64,000 bases of DNA from SLJK01 sp964567295 (lineage in GTDB: Bacteria; Bacillota; Dethiobacteria; DTU022; UBA8154). The position numbers were made by a program, and so were the translations under genes. Positions 8,208 through 16,458 of this stretch are shown in pieces. Positions within the stretch are counted from its first letter, which is position 1. Each line of letters begins with the position of its first letter. Where the stretch lies: NCBI GenBank assembly GCA_964567295.1, contig CAZMLU010000002.1, forward strand, positions 14,418 to 78,417, written 5' to 3'. Below the pieces are notes generated by a model. It was given only the letters and a program-made list of their open reading frames with translations. It made no database searches and was not told the origin of the DNA.

Positions 8208-9647
8208 TTAAACGTCAAGCAAACCATCAAACTGCTTATTGATCTGTTCAATTAACCCTTCTTCTACAAAGTGGTTGTGCTCTTCTTCCATCATTTTTTG
8301 GGCAATCTCATCAGCGGTAGTCCAACTATCTTTTCCACCTGCTGCCATCCATGCTTGATAGCTTCTTCTATCGCTAACCCTGGGGAAAAAGCTTTCTGAG
8401 CGCATGTACTTAACCGTATGGGCTTCTCCCAGAAAGTTTCCACCCGGTCCCACCCCAGATATGGTTTTTACGGCCATAGTTTCTTCATTAACTTCTACCC
8501 CACGCAGGGCCCTTAAACAACCGCCTATAATATCATTATCTATAACATACTGGGCAAAAGAAGCCGTCATAGCCCCTTCCAATAGTCCCGCCGCTTCGTG
8601 AATAAAGTTCCCCCCTGCTAGCGATGCCAAAAGGCATGTGGTAGCACTTTCGTAGGCAGCCTGCGCATCAGGAATCTTTGAATCCGTCGTTCCCACTGTA
8701 ATATAACTGGGTATCCTATAATAATTAGCCATCTGAGAAATAGCCGCATTCATCAACCCTGACTCCACTGTGCCCATCAAAAAGGACATGGTTCTTAGAT
8801 CCATGGTTGAAGGAACTGCACTGTAAAGTATAGGTGTTCCGGGGTTGGTCAACTGTGATAAAATCACACCCATCAGTGCTTCAGCGTTTTGTTGAACCAA
8901 TGTTCCCGCCAGGGTTATGGGGGCCGTAGCCCCTGCCGTAGGTGCTGTTGAAGTGGCCAGTGGAAGACCCATCGAAGCCACCTCCATCAGCATCTTTGCA
9001 TAAAGATCATCAATTTTTAAAGGGGAAATAATGCTGGTAATAAAGCCTACAAAAGGCTTTTTCTTTAATTGCTCCTCTCCTCCGGCAATTATTGAGGCAA
9101 TCTCTACCACCTGCCTGAGGCCTTCTACCGTATATACACCACCCATAACAGGCTTGGAACTATGTATAAGAGCAGGGAAGAAACGATTAATATCCACTTT
9201 ATCAGGAGGTGCATCATGAGGATAGACCGGCACAATTAAAAAATCAATATTCTCCAGTCTTTCTACAAGGGCAGCAATAAGAGCTATATCTCCGGCAGTC
9301 GATTTGCGTTTGCTCCGGTCAAGGTCTAATATGTTTAACGCAGTACCACCGGTTCCAAAATGGACCCTGGTTCCTCCTAAGATAATATCTTTGCTTTTTT
9401 CCTTCCCGTAGAAAGTGAATTCGCTGGGCGCCTGCTTAACACATTTGGAGACAAGTTCCCGGGGAATAGAGACCTTGTTTCCATTAATGTGAGCACCGTT
9501 TTTTTCCAGCAACTCCAGCGCCGGAGGATAGCTCACTTGAAAACCAACCTCTTCCAAGATCTGCATGGTAGATTCATGGATCTGCTTTATATCTTCTTCT
9601 CCAAAAACCTTGTAATATCCACCATAGTACACCCTTTTTTCGGCCAT
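8208..9647 (-). CDS. MttB-family (COG5598) corrinoid-dependent methyltransferase, non-pyrrolysine type
   Basis: The family moves methyl groups from quaternary amines to a corrinoid protein. The founding member, trimethylamine methyltransferase, contains pyrrolysine; members without it, such as glycine betaine methyltransferase MtgB, are widespread in Clostridia. This 479-aa protein is close to full family length, with an N-terminal IHESTMQILEEVGFQV segment, GGTRVHFGTGG, and a glycine-rich TIM-barrel body ending in ISGVGPGGNFLGEAHT. No amber codon interrupts the frame. The start has AAGGAGG 7 nt upstream; a Met six codons earlier overlaps that ribosome site. No corrinoid protein, activator or substrate transporter gene is adjacent, so the substrate cannot be inferred. 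Confidence 0.85.
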   Translation of the reverse strand: MAEKRVYYGGYYKVFGEEDIKQIHESTMQILEEVGFQVSYPPALELLEKNGAHINGNKVSIPRELVSKCVKQAPSEFTFYGKEKSKDIILGGTRVHFGTGGTALNILDLDRSKRKSTAGDIALIAALVERLENIDFLIVPVYPHDAPPDKVDINRFFPALIHSSKPVMGGVYTVEGLRQVVEIASIIAGGEEQLKKKPFVGFITSIISPLKIDDLYAKMLMEVASMGLPLATSTAPTAGATAPITLAGTLVQQNAEALMGVILSQLTNPGTPILYSAVPSTMDLRTMSFLMGTVESGLMNAAISQMANYYRIPSYITVGTTDSKIPDAQAAYESATTCLLASLAGGNFIHEAAGLLEGAMTASFAQYVIDNDIIGGCLRALRGVEVNEETMAVKTISGVGPGGNFLGEAHTVKYMRSESFFPRVSDRRSYQAWMAAGGKDSWTTADEIAQKMMEEEHNHFVEEGLIEQINKQFDGLLDV

Positions 9648-9779
9648 CAGGAAGCCTCCTTCCAAACTGGGGATATGCTACAAATAATCCGTGCCAGATG
9701 GCCATCGAGCCGGGCACTACCAATCTCCAGTTCATTGTTCTTGGGCATTAATTGCCTTTTCTCCGCCTGTTACGCTTTT

Positions 9780-10559
9780 CTACTTCACTTCATTTTTATT
9801 AAATATAAGCCTTAAACCTTCCAGAGTTAAAAAATAATTAACTTCCTCAATAGTTTCCGACTCCTTGGCGATTAAACCAGCCAATCCTCCTGTCGCCACT
9901 ACAAAAGGTTTCTGTTGGACCTCCTTGATCATATGCTTTACAATACCATCAACCTGCCCCACAAAGCCATAGTAAATTCCAGACTGGATACTGGAAATAG
10001 TATCTTTGGCGATAACCCTGCGCGGCTTTACAACTTCTACCCTGGGCAGTTTGGCGGCCTTCTGAAAGAGCGCCTCCGTAGATATTCCTATACCCGGAGC
10101 AATGGAACCACCCACATACTCCTCCTTCTCAGAAATAGCACAAAAAGTGGTAGCAGTCCCGAAGTCAACAATGATTAGAGGTCCTCCATATAACTCAATG
10201 CCGCCTACCGCATTTACAACCCTGTCAGCACCTACCTCGCGAGGGTTGTCCATAACAATATTCAAGCCTGTCTTAACGCCAGGTCCCACAATCAATGGAG
10301 ACAGGTGAAAATATTTCTCGGCCATTTTAGTAAGCGGAAATCTTAAAGGCGGAACGACTGAAGACATAATCATTGAGGTAATACATTCCGCCTGCAAACC
10401 ATTTTGCTGAAATAAATTCCTTATTATAACCCCATACTCATCCTCGGTCTGGTTGCGATTGGTAGAGATACGCCACCACATTTCCAGGTTCTCTCCGTTA
10501 TAAACCCCTAACATAATATTGGTATTTCCGATATCAATAGCCAGGAGCACACGACTCAC
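9780..10559 (-). CDS. coaX: Type III pantothenate kinase
   Basis: CoaX phosphorylates pantothenate in the first step of coenzyme A synthesis, using an ASKHA fold. The 259-aa length is typical. The phosphate-1 motif AIDIGNTN is at residues 7-14, the pantothenate site DRVVNAVGG lies mid-protein, IVDFGTATTF follows, and the adenosine-side motif VATGGLAG is near the end. In Bacillus the gene also sits between ftsH and the folate genes, so the position agrees with the call. Confidence 0.95.
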   Translation of the reverse strand: MSRVLLAIDIGNTNIMLGVYNGENLEMWWRISTNRNQTEDEYGVIIRNLFQQNGLQAECITSMIMSSVVPPLRFPLTKMAEKYFHLSPLIVGPGVKTGLNIVMDNPREVGADRVVNAVGGIELYGGPLIIVDFGTATTFCAISEKEEYVGGSIAPGIGISTEALFQKAAKLPRVEVVKPRRVIAKDTISSIQSGIYYGFVGQVDGIVKHMIKEVQQKPFVVATGGLAGLIAKESETIEEVNYFLTLEGLRLIFNKNEVK

Positions 10560-10688
10560 CCCTTGTACGTTATTCCAACAAAAACAAAAGCCTCACCCAT
10601 TGACATTGCTACATTTAGAACCTAATTCTATTTCCCTTTCTTTCTTCCTGCTTTCCAACATTTTTCTATAATAATTATTTCTCGCCGG

Positions 10689-11171
10689 TTAAAGCTTCAC
10701 AACTCCTTTAACATCACTTCTACCTCGCAAATGTTCGCTTATGGTCATTCCGGTAAGTGGATGGACCAGGTTAGGAGCAATTTCTTCCAGAGGGATAAGA
10801 ACAAAAGCTCTTTCAGTTAAACGGGGATGAGGAAGGGTTAAGATGTGACTATCCAAGACCAGGTTATCGTAAAAAAGCAGATCTAAGTCAATCGTGCGTG
10901 GTCCCCATCGAATAGTGCGCTCCCTTTCAAGACTGGATTCAATCCCTTGCAGAAAAGTTAACAAATCATAAGAAGAAAGAGAAGTCTTCAAAGAAGCAAC
11001 AGCATTGATAAATTTCCCCTGCTCCAGGTGACCGACTGGTTCAGTCTCATAATACGAGGAAACTTTTAATTGCTTAATACCCCTGTGGGCATTTAAAATA
11101 TTTAATGCTTTATGTAGATATTCCAAGCGATCTCCTAAATTTGAACCCAGGGAAATATAGGCCTGTTTCAC
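10689..11171 (-). CDS. folK: 6-hydroxymethyl-7,8-dihydropterin pyrophosphokinase
   Basis: FolK transfers pyrophosphate from ATP to hydroxymethyl-dihydropterin. The 160-aa product begins AYISLGSNLGDR, has YYETEPVG, and carries the conserved catalytic stretch RWGPRTIDLDLLFYDN followed by LPHPRLTERAFVLIPL. It overlaps folB by 4 bp and is the last gene of the folate operon. Confidence 0.96.
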   Translation of the reverse strand: MKQAYISLGSNLGDRLEYLHKALNILNAHRGIKQLKVSSYYETEPVGHLEQGKFINAVASLKTSLSSYDLLTFLQGIESSLERERTIRWGPRTIDLDLLFYDNLVLDSHILTLPHPRLTERAFVLIPLEEIAPNLVHPLTGMTISEHLRGRSDVKGVVKL

Positions 11172-11539
11172 TTCAATTCCCCCCTGCAGATCTTAACCCC
11201 CATATAAGCCAGGGGAACGGGAACGGGAGGGGAGGGCTTTTTGATCTCAACAATAACTCCTTGAACCGGATATTTAAGCACCCGCTCCGCAATATTTTCG
11301 GCTAAAGTTTCCATAAGGTTAAAGGAGGTGCCTTCCATTACTTCTTTGATAATCTCGTATACAGCAGCATAATCAACAGTATCTTCCAAGCTATCTGTGG
11401 TACCTGCTTTGTTTAAATCCAGAAACAACTCCAGGGAGACCAGGAACAACTGCCCCATTTTTTTCTCTTCCGGGAAAATTCCGTGGTAACCATAGAGTGA
11501 GAGCTCCTTTAGGATAATCGAATCCTGGTATCTTTTCAT
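11168..11539 (-). CDS. folB: Dihydroneopterin aldolase
   Basis: FolB cleaves dihydroneopterin to hydroxymethyl-dihydropterin and glycolaldehyde. The 123-aa product shows LYGYHGIFPEEKKMGQ at the start, DTVDYAAVYE in the middle and NLMETLAENIAERVL, then the C-terminal KPSPPVP. It overlaps folP and folK by 4 bp on each side, so the three genes are translationally coupled. Confidence 0.95.
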   Translation of the reverse strand: MKRYQDSIILKELSLYGYHGIFPEEKKMGQLFLVSLELFLDLNKAGTTDSLEDTVDYAAVYEIIKEVMEGTSFNLMETLAENIAERVLKYPVQGVIVEIKKPSPPVPVPLAYMGVKICRGELK

Positions 11540-12723
11540 CTTCTCACCATGGCATCTGTCATATCTGCCACCCTTTTCATTTCTTTAACATCATGAACTC
11601 GGACAATCTCCGCTCCTTTCATGATACCCAGAGAAACAGTTGCTGCTGTGCCTTCCATCCTTTTTTCAGTCGGTAAGTTGAGGGTCTTACCGATCATTGA
11701 TTTGCTGGAAGTTCCCAGCAAAACCGGAAGTCCCAGTGTTTGGAATTCTTCTAACCTGTGCATAATCTCCAGATTTTCATCCAGGTTTTTTGCAAAACCA
11801 ATACCCGGATCAATAATAATCTGTTCTGCTGAAATACCAGCCTGCTGAGCAAGAGCTACGCTTTCCCATAAGTCATTTATTATATCAGTAAGCAAGTCCT
11901 CATAAACAGCCACTTTTTTATTATGCATAAGACAGACGGGCACTCCAAAAGAAGAAGCTACAGCTCCCATCTCCTCATCAGCTTTTAAACCCCAAGTATC
12001 ATTTACCATATCCGCTCCTGCTTCCAGGGCACCCTTTACTACAGGCGCTTTATAGCTATCAATAGAAACAGGGACATCCAATTCTTTTTTTATATTTTCA
12101 ATAACGGGAAGTACCCGGAACAGTTCCTCCTCCTCTGAAATCGGCTTATACCCGGGCCTTGTTGATTCGCCACCCACATCAATGATATCAGCTCCGTCTT
12201 CAACCATTTTTTTTGCATGCTGAAGCGCCAGATCAAGGCGATCATATTTTCCGCCATCAGCAAAAGAATCAGGCGTTACATTTAATATCCCCATAATTAA
12301 AGTTCGCTGACCTAAAGGCAAGATGTGCCCCCCCACCATTAAGGAGCGATTATCTTTTTCATTGTTGGCCATCATATTATCAAGCAATGAGGCCAAACGC
12401 GCCAGACCATAAGGCTGGGCTTTTAATTTCTTAATCACTGCCTTGAATTGTGCTTTTGTTCCGGAGAGAAGGATATCCACCTTCTCCAAAGCTAACATGC
12501 TTGCCTCTTTAGGTAAAGCGGCCTCTCCTCCCCTGGAAAGCATTTCTTGCTTTAGTAAAAGGGCCGCTTTTAACGGCAGCGCAGATATTTTAAATGTAAT
12601 AAATTGAAATTTGGGTTGCATGATATGCATACCCGCAGGGTCAACACCTATCTTTTCCATCTCCCGCCTGATCGTTTGCGTATCTTTTAAAGTAATGAAT
12701 TTGGCTGTTGGCTGCAAAGACAT
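11536..12723 (-). CDS. folP: Dihydropteroate synthase with N-terminal extension
   Basis: FolP joins the pterin pyrophosphate to p-aminobenzoate. The catalytic TIM barrel begins at MGILNVTPDSFADGG (about residue 143). It continues through VDGGADIIDVGGESTRPG-like motifs, DVPVSIDSYK and DPGIGFAKN, and ends with VRVHDV. At 395 aa it is about 120 residues longer than the usual enzyme. The extra N-terminal region (about 1-125) is alpha/beta, contains no motif I recognise and is co-translated. Comparable extensions are known to me from other clostridial DHPS proteins, but their role is not. It lies between the HD gene and folB. Confidence 0.95.
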   Translation of the reverse strand: MSLQPTAKFITLKDTQTIRREMEKIGVDPAGMHIMQPKFQFITFKISALPLKAALLLKQEMLSRGGEAALPKEASMLALEKVDILLSGTKAQFKAVIKKLKAQPYGLARLASLLDNMMANNEKDNRSLMVGGHILPLGQRTLIMGILNVTPDSFADGGKYDRLDLALQHAKKMVEDGADIIDVGGESTRPGYKPISEEEELFRVLPVIENIKKELDVPVSIDSYKAPVVKGALEAGADMVNDTWGLKADEEMGAVASSFGVPVCLMHNKKVAVYEDLLTDIINDLWESVALAQQAGISAEQIIIDPGIGFAKNLDENLEIMHRLEEFQTLGLPVLLGTSSKSMIGKTLNLPTEKRMEGTAATVSLGIMKGAEIVRVHDVKEMKRVADMTDAMVRR

Positions 12724-12734
12724 GTCTCTCTCCT

Positions 12735-13226
12735 TTAGTAAAAGAGCTGCTTGCTATGGGGCATTTCCCCGCTCTTATAGCAAAGCTGACGAGAATCGCA
12801 CTTGAAACACAAGCGGCTATACTTATCGGCCTTTCTTAAAAAATTGCCCAGAGTTGAAAAAAAAGGTCCCATTTCTCCTTTTCGATGTTCACGTATAGCA
12901 TCTTTAATAAGTTCTTTCTCACGGGAAGAATACCCCGCTTCGGTTAACAACGGCTCTGATAACTGGGCGCTGCAATAAGCATGGCATCTTTTTCCATCAT
13001 CATATTCCATCCACTGCCCGATATCATGAAGAAAAGCCGCGGCATAAACCAGGTCCTTAGCATAATCTAAACTTTCTTCTAAAGAAAAGATCCATAAGAG
13101 CCTGGCCACCTCCAGACAGTGGAGGAGATCATGTTTACAAAATAAGCGTTCTTGTTCTCTCTCTTCAATCTTGGATATATGATCCAAATAAATTGGAGAT
13201 TTCAGTATTGTTTGGAGCCGCTCCAT
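12735..13226 (-). CDS. HD-domain phosphohydrolase in the folate operon
   Basis: HD-domain proteins are metal-dependent phosphohydrolases. This 163-aa product has the metal ligands in order: H of CKHDLLHCLEVARL (about 30), the HD pair in AAFLHDIGQWMEY (about 68-69), and a later DAIREHRKG histidine. The C-terminus has CFKCDSRQLCY, a possible metal or redox site. It is placed 2 nt from folE and 11 nt from folP. Folate synthesis needs removal of pyrophosphate from dihydroneopterin triphosphate between FolE and FolB. No Nudix-type enzyme is present here, so this protein could fill that step. That role is inferred from position only. Confidence 0.8.
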   Translation of the reverse strand: MERLQTILKSPIYLDHISKIEEREQERLFCKHDLLHCLEVARLLWIFSLEESLDYAKDLVYAAAFLHDIGQWMEYDDGKRCHAYCSAQLSEPLLTEAGYSSREKELIKDAIREHRKGEMGPFFSTLGNFLRKADKYSRLCFKCDSRQLCYKSGEMPHSKQLFY

Positions 13227-13228
13227 CT

Positions 13229-13795
13229 CTAGGACCCCTTTATTAATGAGAAGGCCTCGGACCTGGAAACATGATTTTTATAAAAAATCCCCCGGACTGC
13301 CGAAGTAATAGTAGTAGCACCAGGCTTTTTCACTCCCCTAATGGACATACAGAGATGCTCGGCCTCAACAACAACCACTACTCCCTTTGGTTTAAGAGTT
13401 TCCGTAATAACATCGGCCACGGCGCTTGTTAACCTTTCCTGAAGCTGCGGCCTCCGGGATATCCTTTCTACTACTCTTACCAACTTGCTAAGTCCAACAA
13501 TTCTGCCCTCTTTGGGTATATAAACAATATGTGCCTTGCCATAAAAAGGCAGCAGATGATGTTCACACATAGAGTAAAGAGAGATATCTTTCACAATTAC
13601 CATCTCATCGTGCTCGTCTTCTACAAAGCAAGTTTGCAGCAGTTCTTTAGGATCCCTTGAAACACCGCCGAATACCTCCTGATACATTTTGGCCACTCTC
13701 TTGGGAGTATCCACCAATCCTTCACGGTTCGGGTCTTCTCCAATAGCTTCCAAAATCATTAAAACGGCTTCCTCGATCTTTTTTTTATCAACCAT
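13229..13795 (-). CDS. folE: GTP cyclohydrolase I
   Basis: FolE converts GTP to dihydroneopterin triphosphate, the first step of folate synthesis. The 188-aa product has the zinc-binding Cys and His in [16 protein letters not shown]. It also has [22 protein letters not shown] and the second zinc Cys in [16 protein letters not shown]. It is the first gene of the folate operon and follows a THF riboswitch. The ribosome site AGGGGAG can pair with an upstream CCCCUC run, which fits control of translation by the leader. Confidence 0.97.
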   Translation of the reverse strand: MVDKKKIEEAVLMILEAIGEDPNREGLVDTPKRVAKMYQEVFGGVSRDPKELLQTCFVEDEHDEMVIVKDISLYSMCEHHLLPFYGKAHIVYIPKEGRIVGLSKLVRVVERISRRPQLQERLTSAVADVITETLKPKGVVVVVEAEHLCMSIRGVKKPGATTITSAVRGIFYKNHVSRSEAFSLIKGS

Positions 13796-13802
13796 TCAAT
13801 AC

Positions 13803-13852
13803 ACTCCCCTAAAAGAGGGGCCTAAAAACATAAAGGCACCTCTTTTTCTTTT
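13803..13852 (-). promoter_or_regulatory. Expression platform hairpin in front of folE (ribosome-site control)
   Basis: Between the riboswitch core and folE, an AAAGAGG-GCC arm pairs with GGC-CCUCUUU across a 12-nt loop. The same CCCCUC stretch can instead pair with the AGGGGAG ribosome site immediately before the ATG. The two pairings exclude each other, so the leader could switch folE translation. A U-rich end within the hairpin also allows premature termination. The mechanism is inferred from pairing by eye. Confidence 0.5.
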
Positions 13853-13909
13853 GAATGAGCATCTGCCACATTCAAGAGAAAAGAGATGCTTTGCGCTTCG
13901 CTCTTGTGT

Positions 13910-14020
13910 GACAGTGGATGCGGTGGCATGTCGCAAGCATTGATCCCTTAACGGCAATGCCCTTCGTCTAGAGGCAACTTCCCATCCTCATAGCACTTTA
14001 CGCATGACACCTACTCTGCC
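13910..14020 (-). promoter_or_regulatory. Tetrahydrofolate (THF) riboswitch
   Basis: The leader of the folate operon matches the class I THF aptamer. The P1 arm GGCAG pairs with CUGUC at the far end. It is followed by GAGUAGGUGUCAUGCGUAAAG (consensus GAGUAGAUGAUUCGCGUUAAG), a GAGG/CCUC hairpin whose loop contains GGAUG, then ACGAAG, a GCAUUG/CAAUGC hairpin and the closing CCGCAUCC-ACU. The loop GGAUG can form the known pseudoknot with CAUCC. The downstream gene (folE) is a known target. The assignment is by eye and should be confirmed with a covariance model. Confidence 0.78.
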
Positions 14021-14202
14021 TTGAATCTATCGAAAAGAAAAACCCATGTATCATCGCATACAAACCAAACTTTATCTCCGCAAAACTGCAAAATGAATCT
14101 TTTTCCTCAACCAAGGGTGATTATAGCATCTTTACCCGTACTATGCAATGAAAATTATTGTGAGTCTTTTGGTCCATACCTATTTATGTAGTATATTTGA
14201 TC

Positions 14203-14240
14203 AAAAAAAGGCCTACACTATTTAACGCATAGGCCTTTTC
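14203..14240 (-). terminator. Rho-independent terminator after fhs
   Basis: The stem AAAGGCCTA / TAGGCCTTT with a 14-nt loop is followed by TTTTTTT on the minus strand, 37 nt after the fhs stop. The rest of the interval up to the THF leader (about 14041-14200) shows nothing I recognise. Confidence 0.85.
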
Positions 14241-14276
14241 CTGGTCATTAAAAATCCTTACTGTATCCTATCTTTT

Positions 14277-16040
14277 TTAGAACAAACCCTTTACCTTACC
14301 GGTATCAGTATCAACATCGACACGGCGATAAGCCGGGTTGGAGCCGGTGCCTGGCATCATGGGAATAGTGCCTGCTAAGGGCACTACAAATCCTGCCCCA
14401 CCGTAAGTTAGGATGTCACGAATTGACAGTTTCCAGCCCTTTGGTACACCTTTCAGGGCAGGGTTATCAGACAAGCTTAAATGTGTTTTAGCCATGCAGA
14501 TTCCCATTTTCTGGATTTCAGGGTCATTTTCCATTTTCTTTATTTTCTCCAGTGCAGCCGGGGCATACTCCACCCCATCGGCACCATATACTTCCTTGGC
14601 GATACGCTCAATACGCTCGCGCAGGGGAGTGGTCAGCTCGTAGAGGAACTTGAACTGGTTATCCTCTTCGCAAGCCTCAATTACTGCATCGGCCAATTCC
14701 AGCGCACCTTCTCCGCCTTTTTCCCAATGCCGGGAAAGTGCAACTCTGGCTCCGGCTTGTTCAGCAATACGACGAACAGCCGCAATCTCATTATCGGTGT
14801 CCGTATAGAAAGCGTTGATACATACCACAGGGCTCATGCCGGACTTCCTGATGACATTAATCAGGTGCACCAGGTTATCACAACCCTTTTCAACCCATTC
14901 CACATTCTCCTCGCTGTAACCGGGGTCCAGGGGTTTTCCAGGAACAGGGACCGGTGCTCCACCATGACACTTAAGAGCCCTAATGGTGGCAACCAGGACA
15001 GCACAGTGCGGTTTAAGGCCTGACATACGGCACTTCAAGTTCCAGAACTTTTCAAAACCGATATCGGCAGCAAAACCAGATTCTGTTACCAGGTAATCAC
15101 CCAACTTAAGGCCTACGCGGTCGGCAATAACAGAGTTCTGCCCGATAGCGATATTGGCAAAGGGACCGGCATGGACCATGCAGGGCTGCCCCTCCAGGGT
15201 CTGCATCAAATTGGGGTTGATGGCCTCGGTCATCCAGGCAGTCATGGCCCCATCAACTTCCAGATCAGCGGTGGTAACCGGATTGCCCTTCTTGTCATAG
15301 GCCACTACGATCTTGCCCATGCGCTCTCTCATGTCCTTAAGATCCGTAGCAACGGAAAGGATCGCCATAATCTCCGAAGAAACAGCAATATTAAAGCCGG
15401 ACTGCATCATGAACCCGTCCATTTTGCCACCGATGCCAATGATTGTATTGCGCAGGGCCTGGGCGCAGAAGTCCATGATCCATTTCATTTCTACGTTATT
15501 GGGGTCAATATCCAACCTCTTAAGGCCAATCTTCTCCAGGTATGCATCGCTGTAGTTAAATTCATGCTGGATACGAGAGGTCAGCGCTACCATAGCAAGG
15601 TTGTGGGCATTCATCACAGCGTTGATATCGCCCGTTAAGCCCAAAGAGAACTCTGTTAAAGGAATACACTGGGCAAGTCCACCACCGGCAGCAGAACCCT
15701 TAACGTTCATAGTTGGTCCACCGGAAGGCTGCCTGATAGCAGCAATGACATTCTTCCCGCGCTTACCCATCCCCTGAACCAGGCCGACCAGAGAGGTGGA
15801 TTTACCTTCTCCCAGTGGAGTGGGGGTTATAGCGGTAACATCGATGTACTTACCGTCTGGCTTGTCCTTCAGGCGCTCCAGTACCTTTTTATAGTCAACC
15901 TTTGCAACATAGTGGCCGTAAGGGAGAAGCTCTTCTTCTTCCAGTCCCATCTCTTTTCCCAATTGGTACACTTTCTTCATTTTAGCTTCTGCCTCTTCGG
16001 CAATTTCCCAGTCAGCGTGCTTGGTTGGGTCTAATGGCAT
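14277..16040 (-). CDS. fhs: Formate-tetrahydrofolate ligase
   Basis: Fhs makes 10-formyl-THF from formate, ATP and THF. It feeds purine synthesis and, in acetogens and syntrophs, the methyl branch of the Wood-Ljungdahl pathway. The P-loop [11 protein letters not shown] and the signature [15 protein letters not shown] follow in order, and [20 protein letters not shown] residues appear as [15 protein letters not shown]. The 587-aa length is about 30 longer than the common 555-560-aa enzyme. The ATG used has AGGAGG 6-7 nt upstream; another ATG two codons earlier abuts that site. The gene is a single-gene unit with its own terminator. I saw no ZTP riboswitch in the leader. Confidence 0.96.
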   Translation of the reverse strand: MPLDPTKHADWEIAEEAEAKMKKVYQLGKEMGLEEEELLPYGHYVAKVDYKKVLERLKDKPDGKYIDVTAITPTPLGEGKSTSLVGLVQGMGKRGKNVIAAIRQPSGGPTMNVKGSAAGGGLAQCIPLTEFSLGLTGDINAVMNAHNLAMVALTSRIQHEFNYSDAYLEKIGLKRLDIDPNNVEMKWIMDFCAQALRNTIIGIGGKMDGFMMQSGFNIAVSSEIMAILSVATDLKDMRERMGKIVVAYDKKGNPVTTADLEVDGAMTAWMTEAINPNLMQTLEGQPCMVHAGPFANIAIGQNSVIADRVGLKLGDYLVTESGFAADIGFEKFWNLKCRMSGLKPHCAVLVATIRALKCHGGAPVPVPGKPLDPGYSEENVEWVEKGCDNLVHLINVIRKSGMSPVVCINAFYTDTDNEIAAVRRIAEQAGARVALSRHWEKGGEGALELADAVIEACEEDNQFKFLYELTTPLRERIERIAKEVYGADGVEYAPAALEKIKKMENDPEIQKMGICMAKTHLSLSDNPALKGVPKGWKLSIRDILTYGGAGFVVPLAGTIPMMPGTGSNPAYRRVDVDTDTGKVKGLF

Positions 16041-16385
16041 TCTCATACCTCCTAAGTATAGTAAACATTTTTATCTAAGCGTTTTCTCAAAAAATTACCA
16101 ACTAACCATAACTCAATAGTCAATAGTACTCTTACTTTCATAAGCCGCGCACCTTAAACAACGATTAACCACCGGAAACCTGACCTTGCTATTTGCCTAA
16201 ATCTTTAAGCAGTGTAGAGCTCCACCTACCTCCTTTCAAATGTATGCTAAATGGAAAAAGCTTTAAATAGCGCTATTATTCCCTATAACTCTAGGCTTTT
16301 AATTCTACACCCCTAAATAAAAATCCTGCCGCATATAGGCAAGTTTTCACTTTTTAATATTTCAATTAATTGGCAAAATAATAAA
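16041..16385 (-). other. Leader region of fhs, no recognised element
   Basis: About 340 bp lie between fhs and the ftsH terminator. Apart from the AGGAGGT ribosome site of fhs and an unexplained AAAGGAGGTAGGTGGAG stretch around 16221-16240 (minus strand) with no following frame of useful length, I see no gene, no conserved riboswitch core and no convincing promoter pair. Confidence 0.5.
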
Positions 16386-16423
16386 TGCCCCTGGCTTGTG
16401 ACAAAAATCAACAACCAGAGGCA
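16386..16423 (-). terminator. Rho-independent terminator after ftsH
   Basis: TGCCTCTGG pairs with CCAGGGGCA (one G-U pair) around a loop of about 20 nt. On the minus strand it is followed by TTTATTATTTT. It lies about 35 nt downstream of the ftsH stop and ends the long divIC-to-ftsH transcript. Confidence 0.65.
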
Positions 16424-16458
16424 AATACTAAATCTAAATAAAACGAGGGAAACCATTA

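Noticed and set aside
8203..8216. GACGTTTAAACGTC palindrome at the end of the MttB-like gene
   Set aside because: It overlaps the stop codon and has no U-run or partner; taken as chance.
8208..9665. Pyrrolysine in the MttB-like protein
   Set aside because: The frame has no internal amber codon and there are no pyl genes in the window.
16041..16458. Possible ZTP (pfl) riboswitch before fhs
   Set aside because: The conserved CCGCCUGGGC core and the upstream P1 elements are absent.
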